A DNA stretch of 64,000 bases from Spinacia oleracea. Its lineage: Eukaryota; Streptophyta; Magnoliopsida; Caryophyllales; Amaranthaceae. Below, piece by piece: positions 20,575 to 31,027 of the stretch. Made by a program: the position numbers and the translations under genes. How positions within the stretch are numbered: the first letter of the stretch is position 1; each line of letters opens with the position of its first letter. The notes under the pieces are model-generated. The model saw nothing but the letters and a program-made list of their open reading frames with translations. It had not been told where the DNA came from and ran no database searches. The DNA lies in assembly GCF_020520425.1 (NCBI RefSeq), contig NC_079491.1:32851449-32915448 (forward strand). The letters are read 5' to 3'.

Positions 20575-21018
20575 TGATATATGCGTTTTATATAGAGTTT
20601 TTACCCCCGTCCCTTAGTACTTTTTGATCTCAAATGAGCTCTTCGGAGCGATTTTTAGTACTAATGTGCTCCTTGTAGTGTGTTTGTAGTTTCAGGTTCA
20701 TCATTGTAGGAATTAACATATTTTTGTTCATTTCCTACTTATTTGAATCAATACAAGAGATTATATACTTTCGAGAGCACAAACATTAAGTTTGAAGAGT
20801 TTTGAAGCAAAGCGAATAACGAAGGAAGTACAAAAATGACTATAGTCCACTATTTTAAGCATAACTCAAGTTCTACAACTCCAAATGATGTAATTCCAAT
20901 TGGGTTGGATTATAAACTTCAATATCTTTCCAACAAGTGGTCACTCGTCTAATTCCAACGAATAACGAAAGAGATATGACGTTTTGAAGATAGAGGATCG
21001 TGCAGTTTCAACACGCGC
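20575..21018 (+). repeat. Truncated 5' LTR of the 4.3-kb element
   Basis: The first about 444 bases match 23380 onward (TGATATATGCGTTTTATATAG), then similarity to the LTR stops after CAACACGCGC. Confidence 0.85.
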
Positions 21019-21453
21019 TCGGTGAACGGTGGGCACCGTATTCATGATCGGGGTCGTGGTCTGTCACTTCCCGCGCCACATAGCTCATCCAAGGCAATTG
21101 ATTCGACACCAGATGGCACCATCTTTGGTGCCCCCATTCGATGAGTTGTCGTGGCTCTCATCCCCTTCCTTTCGTTGTCTGTACATAAACTAAGATTGTG
21201 TAATGGGGACATTGCATCAATCTAATAGGGGATGAGTATTTCACTATCCATTTATTGCTTTTCGTAGTGTATTTTTCGCTTTTGTTTGTGTGTTTTAGTA
21301 TAATTTTTGAGCAAGTGTGTGTTTCATTGTAGTTTTTGGTGTTAGAGAGGTGAGAAGAGGGTATTTTACGGTTTGGACGTTTAATGCTGTGCAGGTCTAA
21401 GGCTCCAAGTTCGAAAAAGTTGAATTCAAGCTGAAACGGAGTAGTCTGCGTTT

Positions 21454-21789
21454 CACCCGATCCGGATCGGGCGAGGAGCGTCCGATCGGGCGCGTGTCGA
21501 TTCAAGGAAAATATTGGAAAATCGCCCGAACGGGCGACGGTTGCCCGATCCACACAAAAGGCTAGTGAAATGCCCGATCGGGCGAAATTCCGCCCGATCG
21601 GGCGGTTGATGATGACGTCGTAGAAAGGTCAAGGAAGGATTGTGGGCTGAGAAAAGTCAATAAAACAAGGCATTGCATTTCACCCGATCCGAATCGGGCG
21701 AGGTGCGCCCGATCGGGCGCGCACAGATTCAACGGAAAGGTTCGAAATTCGCCCGATCGGGCGATCTGCTGCCCGATCGGGCGATTTGC
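21454..21789. repeat. CGCCCGATCGGGCG palindrome array, copy 4 (internal)
   Basis: Counterpart of 13207-13580 in reverse orientation. It has fewer palindromes and different single-base variants, so the array changes by gain, loss and mutation of units. Confidence 0.8.
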
Positions 21790-23379
21790 GAATCAGCAAC
21801 AAATAAGCCACGGTTTGCTCACTTTCCTCATGATACCCCTTGAGCCAATGAGGACATTGTCTGATTTAGCTTGGGGGGTGTTTCACTCACTTGTACATAT
21901 TAGGTATGTTTTTCCTTTTATTTTTGCATTTACTTATTTTTGTGTGTTTATTTTGGTGTGTTTAATGTTTTCTAGAGTAGTTTATTGCTTTGAAAAAAAA
22001 AAATACAAAAATACGTTCCGATGAATACAATATCATGCTTCCCTGTGCCCCTTGAACGAAAATTGTTTTGATTCTTGGTATTTGATGATGGGCAATGTAG
22101 ATGTGTTAGCCATGATTTGATATTCGATTGCTTTGATGCCTTAACATGAGTCAACTCCGACTAACTATTTGTCGACTTGGTGCTTGACTAGTTGATTTGG
22201 TTAGGATGTGTGATAGCTTCCTGGTGTGTCATTGATTTTGAGTATTGATTTGCAACTATTAGTAGTGTTTTATGACTCATATACATGCACATTGTGGAGG
22301 ACGAAGGCATTTTTCTATTTAGGTAGCCTTCAGATAAAATTAGATACATCTGTCCCCTCCTTTTCTACCCATGTTGTTGCTTGTGCCCTTTTATTCGGTG
22401 ACTAGCCATATTACAAGCCCATGAAAAACCCCATTGGTTACTAGTCCCAAGCCTAGCTTGGGGGAGCTAATAGTAGTGAGGTGAGGGAGTTGTAATGTGC
22501 TACATTTTGAGCACAAAGTAGGTATTGAAAAAGGAGTTCGTCTTATCATGTTTGTTGTTGAAAATGAGTTGAAAATGAAAAGAGATGAAAGAACAAAACA
22601 AATGTGAAGGTTTCTAAAAAGAAAGAAAAAAAGAGAGATTGGAAAGGAAAAGAAAGAGAAAAATCTATTACTCTCATAAAAAAGTTCAAAGTGTTGTTTC
22701 AATCAAGTTCTGCAAATTCATATCCTTATGAGTGATTGGTTACAATTGTGAAAAAAATGCAAGAAAGTATGGTGTTGGCTATTTGTTGTTTTGTCATGTG
22801 TTGAGTGGGAGATTATGGTCATTATGTTGATTGATCACGGTTGTTTATAGGATTTATGCTCCCCAAAGCCAAGGCTTTAAAGCTCACATTATACCCAAAT
22901 TTACCGCACCCATACCTAAGCCTAACATTTCAAGCTTTGAAGACCTTCCGACCTTTGTGCATAGAGTCGTACTTATGTGAAAATAGTTGTTTATCAATGC
23001 AAGTTATGACATGACACATTTCAAGTCGACTACTAGGTTGAGTGTATGTTTTTCTAGACACACGAGTGTGAGGGCATTGTTCACTTATATGTTGGGAGGA
23101 GAGCGAACGGGTACATCTTTTACCCGCCACATAAATGAGTGATGAGTGTGTGAGCACTAGTCTTGAATTCCATTGTGCACTTGTGGTTCGCTTTGCGTGA
23201 CGATTGTTAGGGAGGATTTGTGGTTGGGTGGATTTGATTGGTTGACATTGATGCATGCTCGTTAGATTTTGCCTTGAATTATGTTTTTCATTTTGAAATA
23301 TGGTGGGGGTGAAGTTGGTCTTGTATTCATCGATGATTTCCTTGCTTAGGGACAAGCAAGGATCTAGCTTGGGGGAGTT

Positions 23380-24856
23380 TGATATATGCGTTTTATATAG
23401 AGTTTTTACCCCCGTCCCTTAGTACTTTTTGATCTCAAATGAGCTCTTCGGAGCGATTTTTAGTACTAATGTGCTCCTTGTAGTGTGTTTGTAGTTTCAG
23501 GTTCATCATTGTAGGAATTAACATATTTTTGTGCATTTCCTACTTATTTGAATCAATACAAGAGATTATATACTTTCGAGAGCACAAACATTAAGTTTGA
23601 AGAGTTTTGAAGCAAAGCGAATAACGAAGGAAGTACAAAAATGACTATAGTCCACTATTTTAAGCATAACTCAAGTTATACAACTCCAAATGATGTAATT
23701 CCAATTGGGTTGGATTATAGACTTCAATATCTTTCCAACAAGTTGTCACTCGTCTAATTTCGACGAATAACGAAGGAGATATGACGTTTTGAAGATAGAG
23801 GATCGTGCAGTTTAACACGCGCCCGATCGGGCGGTCATTCTGGGCGCTGTTCTGGGCATTTTGCAACCGCCCGATCGGGCGGAATTTCGCCCGATCGGGC
23901 CGACTGTCGAGCACATCGCCCGATCGGGCGAAGCGTCGCCCGATCGGGCGAAGCGTCTCCCGATCGGGCCACGCCAACCTCCAGCGTATTTCGCGAGATT
24001 TTATTTCCGATTTTGGGCTCTATTTTGGGCAAACTATAAATACTAGCCCCTTATATTTTTAGTGACACCTTTTATTTTAGTTTTCTAATTACTTAGTCTA
24101 TTTTAGTTCTCTCTATTTTCTCCAAACACTTAGTTTTAATTTTAATCAAAGATTCAAGCTTTATTATTCCATTGTTCTTCAAGTCGGTATTGTTTCTTGC
24201 TTTAATTTATCTTATTGCTTGATCATGTTTTCTATTATGTTAATTGCTTTGTTATTTATTATCATGAGTGAGTAGTTTAATTTCTAGGGTTTAGGGGATC
24301 CATGAATGCATGATTGGGATTATATGTGGACTTGATTAATTGATTGATTGATTATAATTTCTATAGCTTATTATTATTGTTCGTCAATTCTGTTCGGCCG
24401 GACTATTTTGATTTGAGTTTGATTAACCTTAGATTATGCGCCGAGAGGTATAAATATGATGTTTTTTGGTCTGTGGCTATTAGATAGGAATTATTTCTAG
24501 TACGTATCGAGAGCCCGCTAGTTGTTCTATCCTAAGGAATTCATAAGATTCGAGAGATGCATGTTTTCCTAATTATGATTGTTCATTGATTGTTATTGTC
24601 CGTTGTCCAATCCCGCTCTGCATTTATGGTGAACTGTTGCCCTAGATTCCTTTAATATTGTTATTTTCCGATTTGATTATTTGCTTTAGATTAATATACA
24701 AACCAATCCAACTCTTTGTTACCAGTAGTCTAGATTAGTTAATTAATAGTAGAAAGAACATTGTTTCCCTGTGGATACGATCCCTGCTTCCCTTACTATA
24801 TTTTTAGTTGGTGAACGTTAGGTTTATCTTTGATAGGAGTGCGATTTAGCCTGTCA
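23380..24856 (+). repeat. 3' LTR of the 4.3-kb element
   Basis: Starts TGATATATGCG right after a GCTTGGGGGAGTT polypurine tract and ends CCTGTCA before CAGCG. A palindrome array lies at 23819-23972. Confidence 0.88.
23819..23972. repeat. CGCCCGATCGGGCG palindrome array, copy 5 (LTR)
   Basis: Six or so palindromes in about 150 bp. The GATCCGGATC form present in the other LTRs is absent, and CGAAGCGT(C)GCCCGATCGGG is duplicated. Confidence 0.8.
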
Positions 24857-24861
24857 CAGCG

Positions 24862-27800
24862 CGGTACTCTGTTTCCGTGGAAGATTTGGAGACAGTGGGT
24901 TGCTTCTTCGAGCGCCAGGAAATTAGGTTGCCCCTAAGAAAAATCGCTTAACCAGTGGTGGAACGGCAACTATTAGAACAACCTGCCCAATCCGCATCTG
25001 AGTAGGCAACCATGAGGGACATGTCTGGGGCGGGGCGAAGCCATAGACCGTAGTCTAAAGTACCCTGCAAGTACCTGTATTTACGCTTAACAACCAACAA
25101 GTGAGATGTGCGGGGTGCATGCATAAATTGGGAAACTAAATGCACAACATATGTAATATCAGGTCTTGTCATAGTCAAGTACTGTAACGCCCCAACCATA
25201 CTGCGATACTCAGTAGGATCGGATAATAAATCACCGCCTGTAATAGAAAGTGTGGTACGACTAGGAAGAGGGGTACGCACAGGTTTAGCAGTGTGGAGAT
25301 GGAATTTTAGAAGTAAATCATGGACATATTTCTTTTGACACAAAAATAAACCTTTGGAAGTACGTATCGCCTGGACTCCTAGGAAGTAGTGTAAATCACC
25401 TAGATCTTTCACAGAAAACTCGGCAGACAAAAGAGATATGAATTTGGTGATCAAATGAGCCGAGTTGCCTGTGACAATGATGTCATCAACATAAAGAAGA
25501 AGATAAATAATGAATTTGTCACAACGAAAGATGAACATAGAATTATCTGATTGACAACAAAAGAAGCCTTGTTGTAACAAACAACTGCTGAAGCAAAGAT
25601 ACCAAGCTCTAGGAGCCTGTTTCAAACCATAGATTGCTTTCCTAAGACGATAAATGTGGTTAGGAAAATCAGGATGAATGAAACCTGCAGGTTGTTTCAT
25701 GTATACCTCCTCAATTAAATCACCATGTAAGAACGCATTTTTAACGTCTAATTGACGAATGTCCCAATTAGAGGAAATGGCTAAAGACAAAACCAACCGA
25801 ATAGTAGTTGATTTAACAACAGGGCTAAAAGTCTCAGAATAATCTATAACTTCTTGTTGTCCGAACCCACGAGCAACCAAACGAGCCTTAGGCCTAATCA
25901 CATGACCATCTTCGTCAGTATTTATCGTATAAATCCATTTTGTACCAACCAAGTTCTTTGACGCATTAAATGGTACTAAATCCCAAGTTTTGTTGACAAG
26001 CATTGCATTAATCTCTTCCGCCATAGCTTCACGCCATTTCAGAATTTTATTAGCTTTTGAAAAACAAGTTGGTGCTTTTTCTTTTTCAACTGTACTGAGA
26101 TTTAATATTGATTTTGGTTTAAAAATTCCATCTTTAGCACGTGTTCGCATGCCATGAACATTGCTCGTAGAAGGAGCCGGAAAACTACCACTCGAAGGAG
26201 GTGCTTGGGATGGTGTAGTATGGATTTGATATGATGACAATAATGGGTCAATGGGGTCCATAAGCATTTGGGCCAAGGGAGGGGAATGGGCCAAGGGAGA
26301 TGATGCCTTTTCTTGCTGCAAAGGGAGTGGGACCCGCTGGTGTAGGGAAGGGGAACACATCGGTGTGGGGACATGCTGGTGTGGGGAAGGGGAACACGTG
26401 GGTGGGTGTTGTGGAGTAGGTACTGATGATGTTTCTAGTTGGGCCAATTGTCTTGGGCCTGGGAGTTGTTGGCAAGGCATAGAAATGGAGCAAGGCAGGC
26501 TGGGCCGCGGTGTGCCTGTGGCTGGGCTTGTCTCACCACAGGTATGCTGCAGCAGGCTTGAATGAACAACGCCAGTCAGAGTAGGCCGCGGCCTGGCTGT
26601 GGCATTGCTATTTTTGCCACGGTCAGGTTGTGGGCAAGGCTGGTCTAACCCAACGCGAGGTAAGGCAAGGTTATCATCTATAGGTAATGCAACGGGATAG
26701 CTAGACGGTGCTTGGGCGACGCTAGTGGGAAAAGACGATGGTAATAGGAGGAGGGAGGGATCTGTATCACTAGAATTGACCAACGACGAAGGACGAGACG
26801 ACACTAGATTTCTGTACGGGAATACCGACTCATGAAATTTTACATTTTGACTCACATAAACACGACTCGACTTTGGTTCATAACATCTATAACCCTTGTA
26901 GCCCGGAGCATTCCCAATAAAAACACATTGAACTGACCGTGGAGTCAACTTATTTGACGGTTTCGCAATAAAGTTCGGAAAACACTCACAACCAAATACA
27001 CGTAAGAACGAATAATCAGGTTGCTTTGAAAATAATTTTTCAAATGCAGAGACACCTTGCAAAACTGGGGTTGGCAATCGATTTATAATATACGTTGCCG
27101 TATACGCAGCATCGACCCATAATTGACCAGGAAGCAAAGACTCAATGAGCATCGTTCGAGCAAGTTCAATTACATGTCGATGCTTTCGTTCAGCAACACC
27201 ATTTTGTTGTTAGGTGTCTGGGCAAGATTTTCTAAAGGATATTCCACATTTTCGAAAATGATCAAGCAAAGGAGCATTATCAAATTCCCGACCCCCATCA
27301 CTTTGGTAATATTTAATTTTGCAGTCAAATAAATTCTCAACTAATTTTTGAAAATCCATAAATCGATCATGCACATCCGATTTTCGTTTTAAAGGATAAA
27401 TCCAAGTATAGCGAGAGAAATCATCAACAAAGCAAACATAATATTTAAAACCAAGGTTTGACAAAACAGGCCATTGCCACAAATCCGAATGAACTAATTG
27501 CAAAGGTTTATCAAACGAGTGTATTACATCTTGGAACGGTAGCCTATGAGACTTTCCTAAGCAACATGAAACACAATCAAACACATTACTACTAGCACAA
27601 ACAATTGCCTTATTGCTCTTAAGAGCACCTAATACTCTATCACCACAATGACCAAGACGACGATGCCACGTAGGACCTGGAGCTGTGATTGACGCAAAAG
27701 CCACGGATCTCCTAGGTTGGTTGGTAAGGGTGATGGGATAGACACTGCCTTGACTAGAAGCTTTGAGAAGCACCTCCCCCGACTGGTTGTCCTTTACAAA

Positions 27801-29666
27801 AACATGAGAACCATTAAAACTCACAGTACAATTGTTATCTTTAGCTAACTTTTGCACCGACATTAGATTAAATTTAATATCGGGACAGTGATAAACGTTG
27901 TTTAAAACCAAAGGACGACTGTTTGAGTTTAATGTGACCTTGCTAACATGTTTTATTGGGATTTTAGTACCATTCGCTACTTCAACATGAACAGGACCAG
28001 CATAAATAGATTTGTCAGATAACATACCGAGGTCGTTAGTCATGTGAGAAGATGTTCCGGAATCAGGAAACCAAGTAGTCTCATTATGCTCTCTTGTGGG
28101 AAGACTAGCCAGAGCGGCATTCGAATTCTGATAATAACAAGATAGGCAAGCAATTGCAGAATGACCTGGATGGAAACAGATTTGACAGACTATATTGGTA
28201 GGACTAGGACCAAACACACCCTCTACATTAGAATTCCCTGCAAATAAATTATTAGTACCGCAGGACGCAAGAGCAACAACAACACAATCAGATGACAAAA
28301 CAGAATTACATAAAGTTGTACCTCCTGAATTTTGTGTTTGGGCTTGTGTTTGGTTTGCACCCCCACCACGGCCTTTTCCACGACCACCACAACCTTTTCC
28401 ACGACCTTTAATTTTCCACCCCACGACCCCCATTGTTGCCACGAGATCCCTCAGAATTATTCCTTGCATTAGTGGAAGTGGAGTTGTTGTCCGATCGATT
28501 TGAGACAGAACGAGTACTAGCCAAGAATGCCTGATGTGTGGCAAAACCTTGTTCCCTAGCCTGACGACCTTTAATAAGTTGCTCGTGACTTAACAAGCCC
28601 GACGAACATCAGTAAAAGGAATGTGGCCACTAAATTTTAGAAATTGACTTGTCATGGCATCATAATCTTGACCAAGACCCATCAAAGTGTGAAAAATCAA
28701 GTAATGAGTAGAAACTGGAGAGTTAATCGCAACCAGAGAATCAGCTAGAATTTTCACTTCACGCAAATATGACTCCATAGATTGATATTCTTGCTTAGCA
28801 ACATGTTGTAACAAAGTTTTCAACTCCATAGAACGGGTCATACTAGCATGCATAAAACGAGATTGAAGTCTCTCCCAAAGCAAATGCAAAAAACTTAACT
28901 TCATGCACCTCAACAAGCATATCTTGAGAGAAAGTCGCAAATAACCAACAACGTAAAGTTTGATCTATTCTTAGCCAATGATAATAATCAGGATTCATAG
29001 GTTGTCGGTTTTGATTATCAAATACAAACATATTAGGCATAGTAATATAACCATCAATGAAGCCTAACAGGCCAGGAGAAACCAAAAAAGATTCAAACTG
29101 CGTACGCCAAGGTAAATAATTTTCAACAGTAGTAAGAACAGTAGTAACTATATTTTTAACATTAGATGTTGAAGTTACCAAATTCCCGACAATTGAGACA
29201 AAGTCGGACCGTAAGGATAAAATCCGGGTGGTGGGCCGAAACCACTCGGCGTTGAGACAGGAGGTGACAGTCCCTGACTGCCCACGAATGTGGGTCCACC
29301 AAAAGCACCCTGCGTGTGACCCTGGGGGGGAGGATGCTGAGAAAATCCATAAGAGTCATAGTCTACTCCGTAAGAACCGAAACTCAAGGAGCCCAAATTT
29401 CCTGTTCCTGTAACAGGACAATGACCCAAATTGCCAACGTGACCAGTCTGTATGGAGTTTCCCTCAAATAGGCGGCGGGGCATGGTGTTTGCCGGCTTCC
29501 AGGTGAAGGTGGGTGGTGCGCCAGTAGATGTTGTTGGCTGCGAACCGGAAGGGATTGGCCGGTGGTTGCCGGATAGTTGCTGCAAAGGTGTCGATTCTTG
29601 CGCAGGGGTGGCAGGGGTCGCCGGAATGTCCACGGCCGAGGTTGATAATAGAGTTGTGTTCTCCAT
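24862..29666 (-). pseudogene. Ty1-copia Gag-Pol polyprotein (broken)
   Basis: Read on the minus strand from the ATG at 29666. Gag has a Pro/Thr/Gly-rich N-terminus, then PW-RTQFESFL and the LLQHVAKQEYQSMESYL core, with at least two frame changes near 29175 and 28600-28900. A CCHC knuckle (CQICFHPGHSAIAC) and an aspartic protease site (DSGTSSHMTND) follow. Integrase has HRRLGHCG, HSDLW and YYQSDGGREF, and is cut by an in-frame TAA at 27210-27212 just before QQNGVAERKHRH. Reverse transcriptase has ARLVARGFGQ, QLDVKNAFLHGDL and the YVDD box (LLLYVDDIIVTG). RNase H begins YSDADWAGC and meets a TAA at 24948-24950, after which the frame continues to TEYRA at the insertion point. The remaining part is at 20246-20569. 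Confidence 0.9.
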
Positions 29667-29956
29667 AATTAATGAGCGGAAGCGAAAGAACTGGGTTTAA
29701 CAAAGAAACAAAATCCAAATAAAAACCTGACTTTTCACGAAACAAAAACCAAAACCAATTATGTGATTGGAGAGTTGAAATTCTCACGAAAACCAAAGCA
29801 AAAATCTGACTTTTGAGATATTGATTATGCACACAAAACCAGAAAACTGAATGGGGTTAATCGGTGATTATTGATATTAATCGGTGATTATTTGTATACT
29901 CAAGAAAACAGATTTTAGGGTTAGGATCTATAGGAAAACCTACGCTCTTGATACCA
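29667..29956 (-). promoter_or_regulatory. Copia leader with tRNA-Met-type primer-binding site
   Basis: On the minus strand TGGTATCAAGAGCG (29956-29943) directly follows the LTR end. This fits the TGGTATCAGAGC site complementary to initiator tRNA-Met, the usual copia primer, with one extra A. The rest is the untranslated leader before the gag ATG. Confidence 0.75.
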
Positions 29957-30020
29957 TGTGAATATAATGATACGGCTTACCCTAATATGGGTGCCTGAGA
30001 CTTATATATATATAATAATA
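29957..30020 (-). repeat. 5' LTR of the copia element, part next to the primer-binding site
   Basis: TGTGAATATAATG to TATAATAATA matches the first 60 or so bases of the LTR at 20136. The rest of this LTR is found at 35179-35220, beyond the inserted MULE. Confidence 0.8.
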
Positions 30021-30100
30021 CGGTTTTTTCATGAAATGCCCCTGAGGTTTGCAATAATGCACCAAATACACCTGCGCGTTTCAAAATTCATAAAATACCC
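30021..30100 (+). repeat. Left terminal inverted repeat of MULE-2
   Basis: Contains CACCAAATACACCTGCG and ATAAAATACCCCT units like those of MULE-1. The partner is at about 35100-35178. Confidence 0.8.
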
Positions 30101-30314
30101 CTATTTACTCAAAACTGTTCACCAAATACCCCTATTGTGACTTTCCGTTAGTCCTCCGTTAAGTCATGTTTAAAATTCATAAAATGCACCTAAATATAAA
30201 GGTTTTGCATAGTATACACCTATTTGTAAAGTTCTTTGCACCAAATACCCAAACTTCATAATTTGAATCCAACGGCTAGTTTTAATACAATATAGCCGTT
30301 ATGTTCATGCTGCC

Positions 30315-30322
30315 TATAAGTA
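30315..30322 (+). promoter_or_regulatory. Putative TATA box of the MULE-2 GRF gene
   Basis: TATAAGTA lies about 55 bp before the ATG and is followed by AGGTTG, matching the TATAAATAAGGCTG context in MULE-1. Confidence 0.5.
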
Positions 30323-30377
30323 AGGTTGTTGTTCACTTGACTTGCTCCATGTTTAGCCCTCTATTTCCTAAATAGCC

Positions 30378-30788
30378 ATGAGTTCTAATTCAAAAACCGG
30401 ATCCTCTTCCATCCCAAATTTGTCATACCTAAGAGTTCCAAATAAAAACTGCAATTGTGGGAGAAGGTTTGCAATTAGGAGCTCGGAAACGGCTAAAAAT
30501 CCGCAAAAGCTTTACTACAAGTGTGATCCTTGTGATAATTTCAAGTGGTGCAAAGGTTTTGTTGAGCAGACACTTGATGAAGCTCAAAGCAAGGGAAACA
30601 GAGCTGATGAAAACAGGGGAATGCAAGAAGAAAACAGGGGAATGCAAGAAGAAAACAGGGGAATGCAAGAAGGAAGCAGGGGAATGCATGAAGAGTTGAA
30701 GCTATTGAAGAAGAAACTGAAACAACAGAAACAACAATTCAAGTTTGCAATAAAAATTGGTGTAATAATGTTTGCATTTCTAATTTAG
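30378..30788 (+). CDS. GRF-type zinc-finger protein carried by MULE-2 (136 aa)
   Basis: Homologue of the 121-residue protein at 2758-3123. It shares the Ser-rich start, the cysteine module (CNCGRRFAIRSSETAKNPQ, LYYKCDPC, KWCKG; about residues 24-62), a basic coiled-coil segment (LKLLKKKLKQQKQQ) and a hydrophobic C-terminus (IGVIMFAFLI). It differs by a tandem ENRGMQE heptapeptide repeat between finger and coil, made by a 21-base minisatellite. The frame is open although the neighbouring transposase is broken, so either selection kept it or too little time has passed. Function unknown; nucleic-acid binding through the GRF finger is an inference. Confidence 0.72.
   Translation: MSSNSKTGSSSIPNLSYLRVPNKNCNCGRRFAIRSSETAKNPQKLYYKCDPCDNFKWCKGFVEQTLDEAQSKGNRADENRGMQEENRGMQEENRGMQEGSRGMHEELKLLKKKLKQQKQQFKFAIKIGVIMFAFLI
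30608..30690 (+). repeat. 21-bp coding minisatellite, about four units
   Basis: GAAAACAGGGGAATGCAAGA units are repeated head to tail and keep the reading frame of the GRF gene. MULE-1 has a single ENRG-containing stretch at this place. Confidence 0.85.
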
Positions 30789-31027
30789 ATAGCAATGAAG
30801 TAGAGTTGTAACAAATTTCAAGCAATAACATCACTTGTTTAAGCATATGAGCTTTACAAAAACTGATTTCTAAGTGGACAAATGCCACTGAAACTGCACA
30901 AAAACATCTTGTCTAAGCACTTGTGTTCTTTCCAAAAACTAATACTAACTGTAAATTGCCTAAGCTATTTTAACTTTGTGCACCTACAATTCACCAAAAA
31001 CTGACTAACTTTTAACTTTGTGCATGG

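Larger units (their letters stand above)
20575..24856 (+). mobile_element. Second copy of the non-autonomous LTR family, internally deleted (4,282 bp)
   Basis: Same family as 10118-17143 but on the opposite strand, inserted in the copia RNase H. The left LTR is cut short at about 21018 and fused to the internal region near GCTCGGTGAACGG. One deletion thus removed the rest of the 5' LTR, the primer-binding site and the whole gag-like gene. The internal non-coding part with its palindromes (21454-21789), the polypurine tract and the 3' LTR (23380-24856) remain. The two junction sequences share GC at the breakpoint. Confidence 0.85.

Noticed and set aside
11005-24000. CRISPR-like array of palindromic repeats
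   Set aside because: This is a plant nuclear context, the spacers are neither uniform nor unique, there are no cas genes, and the repeats lie inside LTRs.
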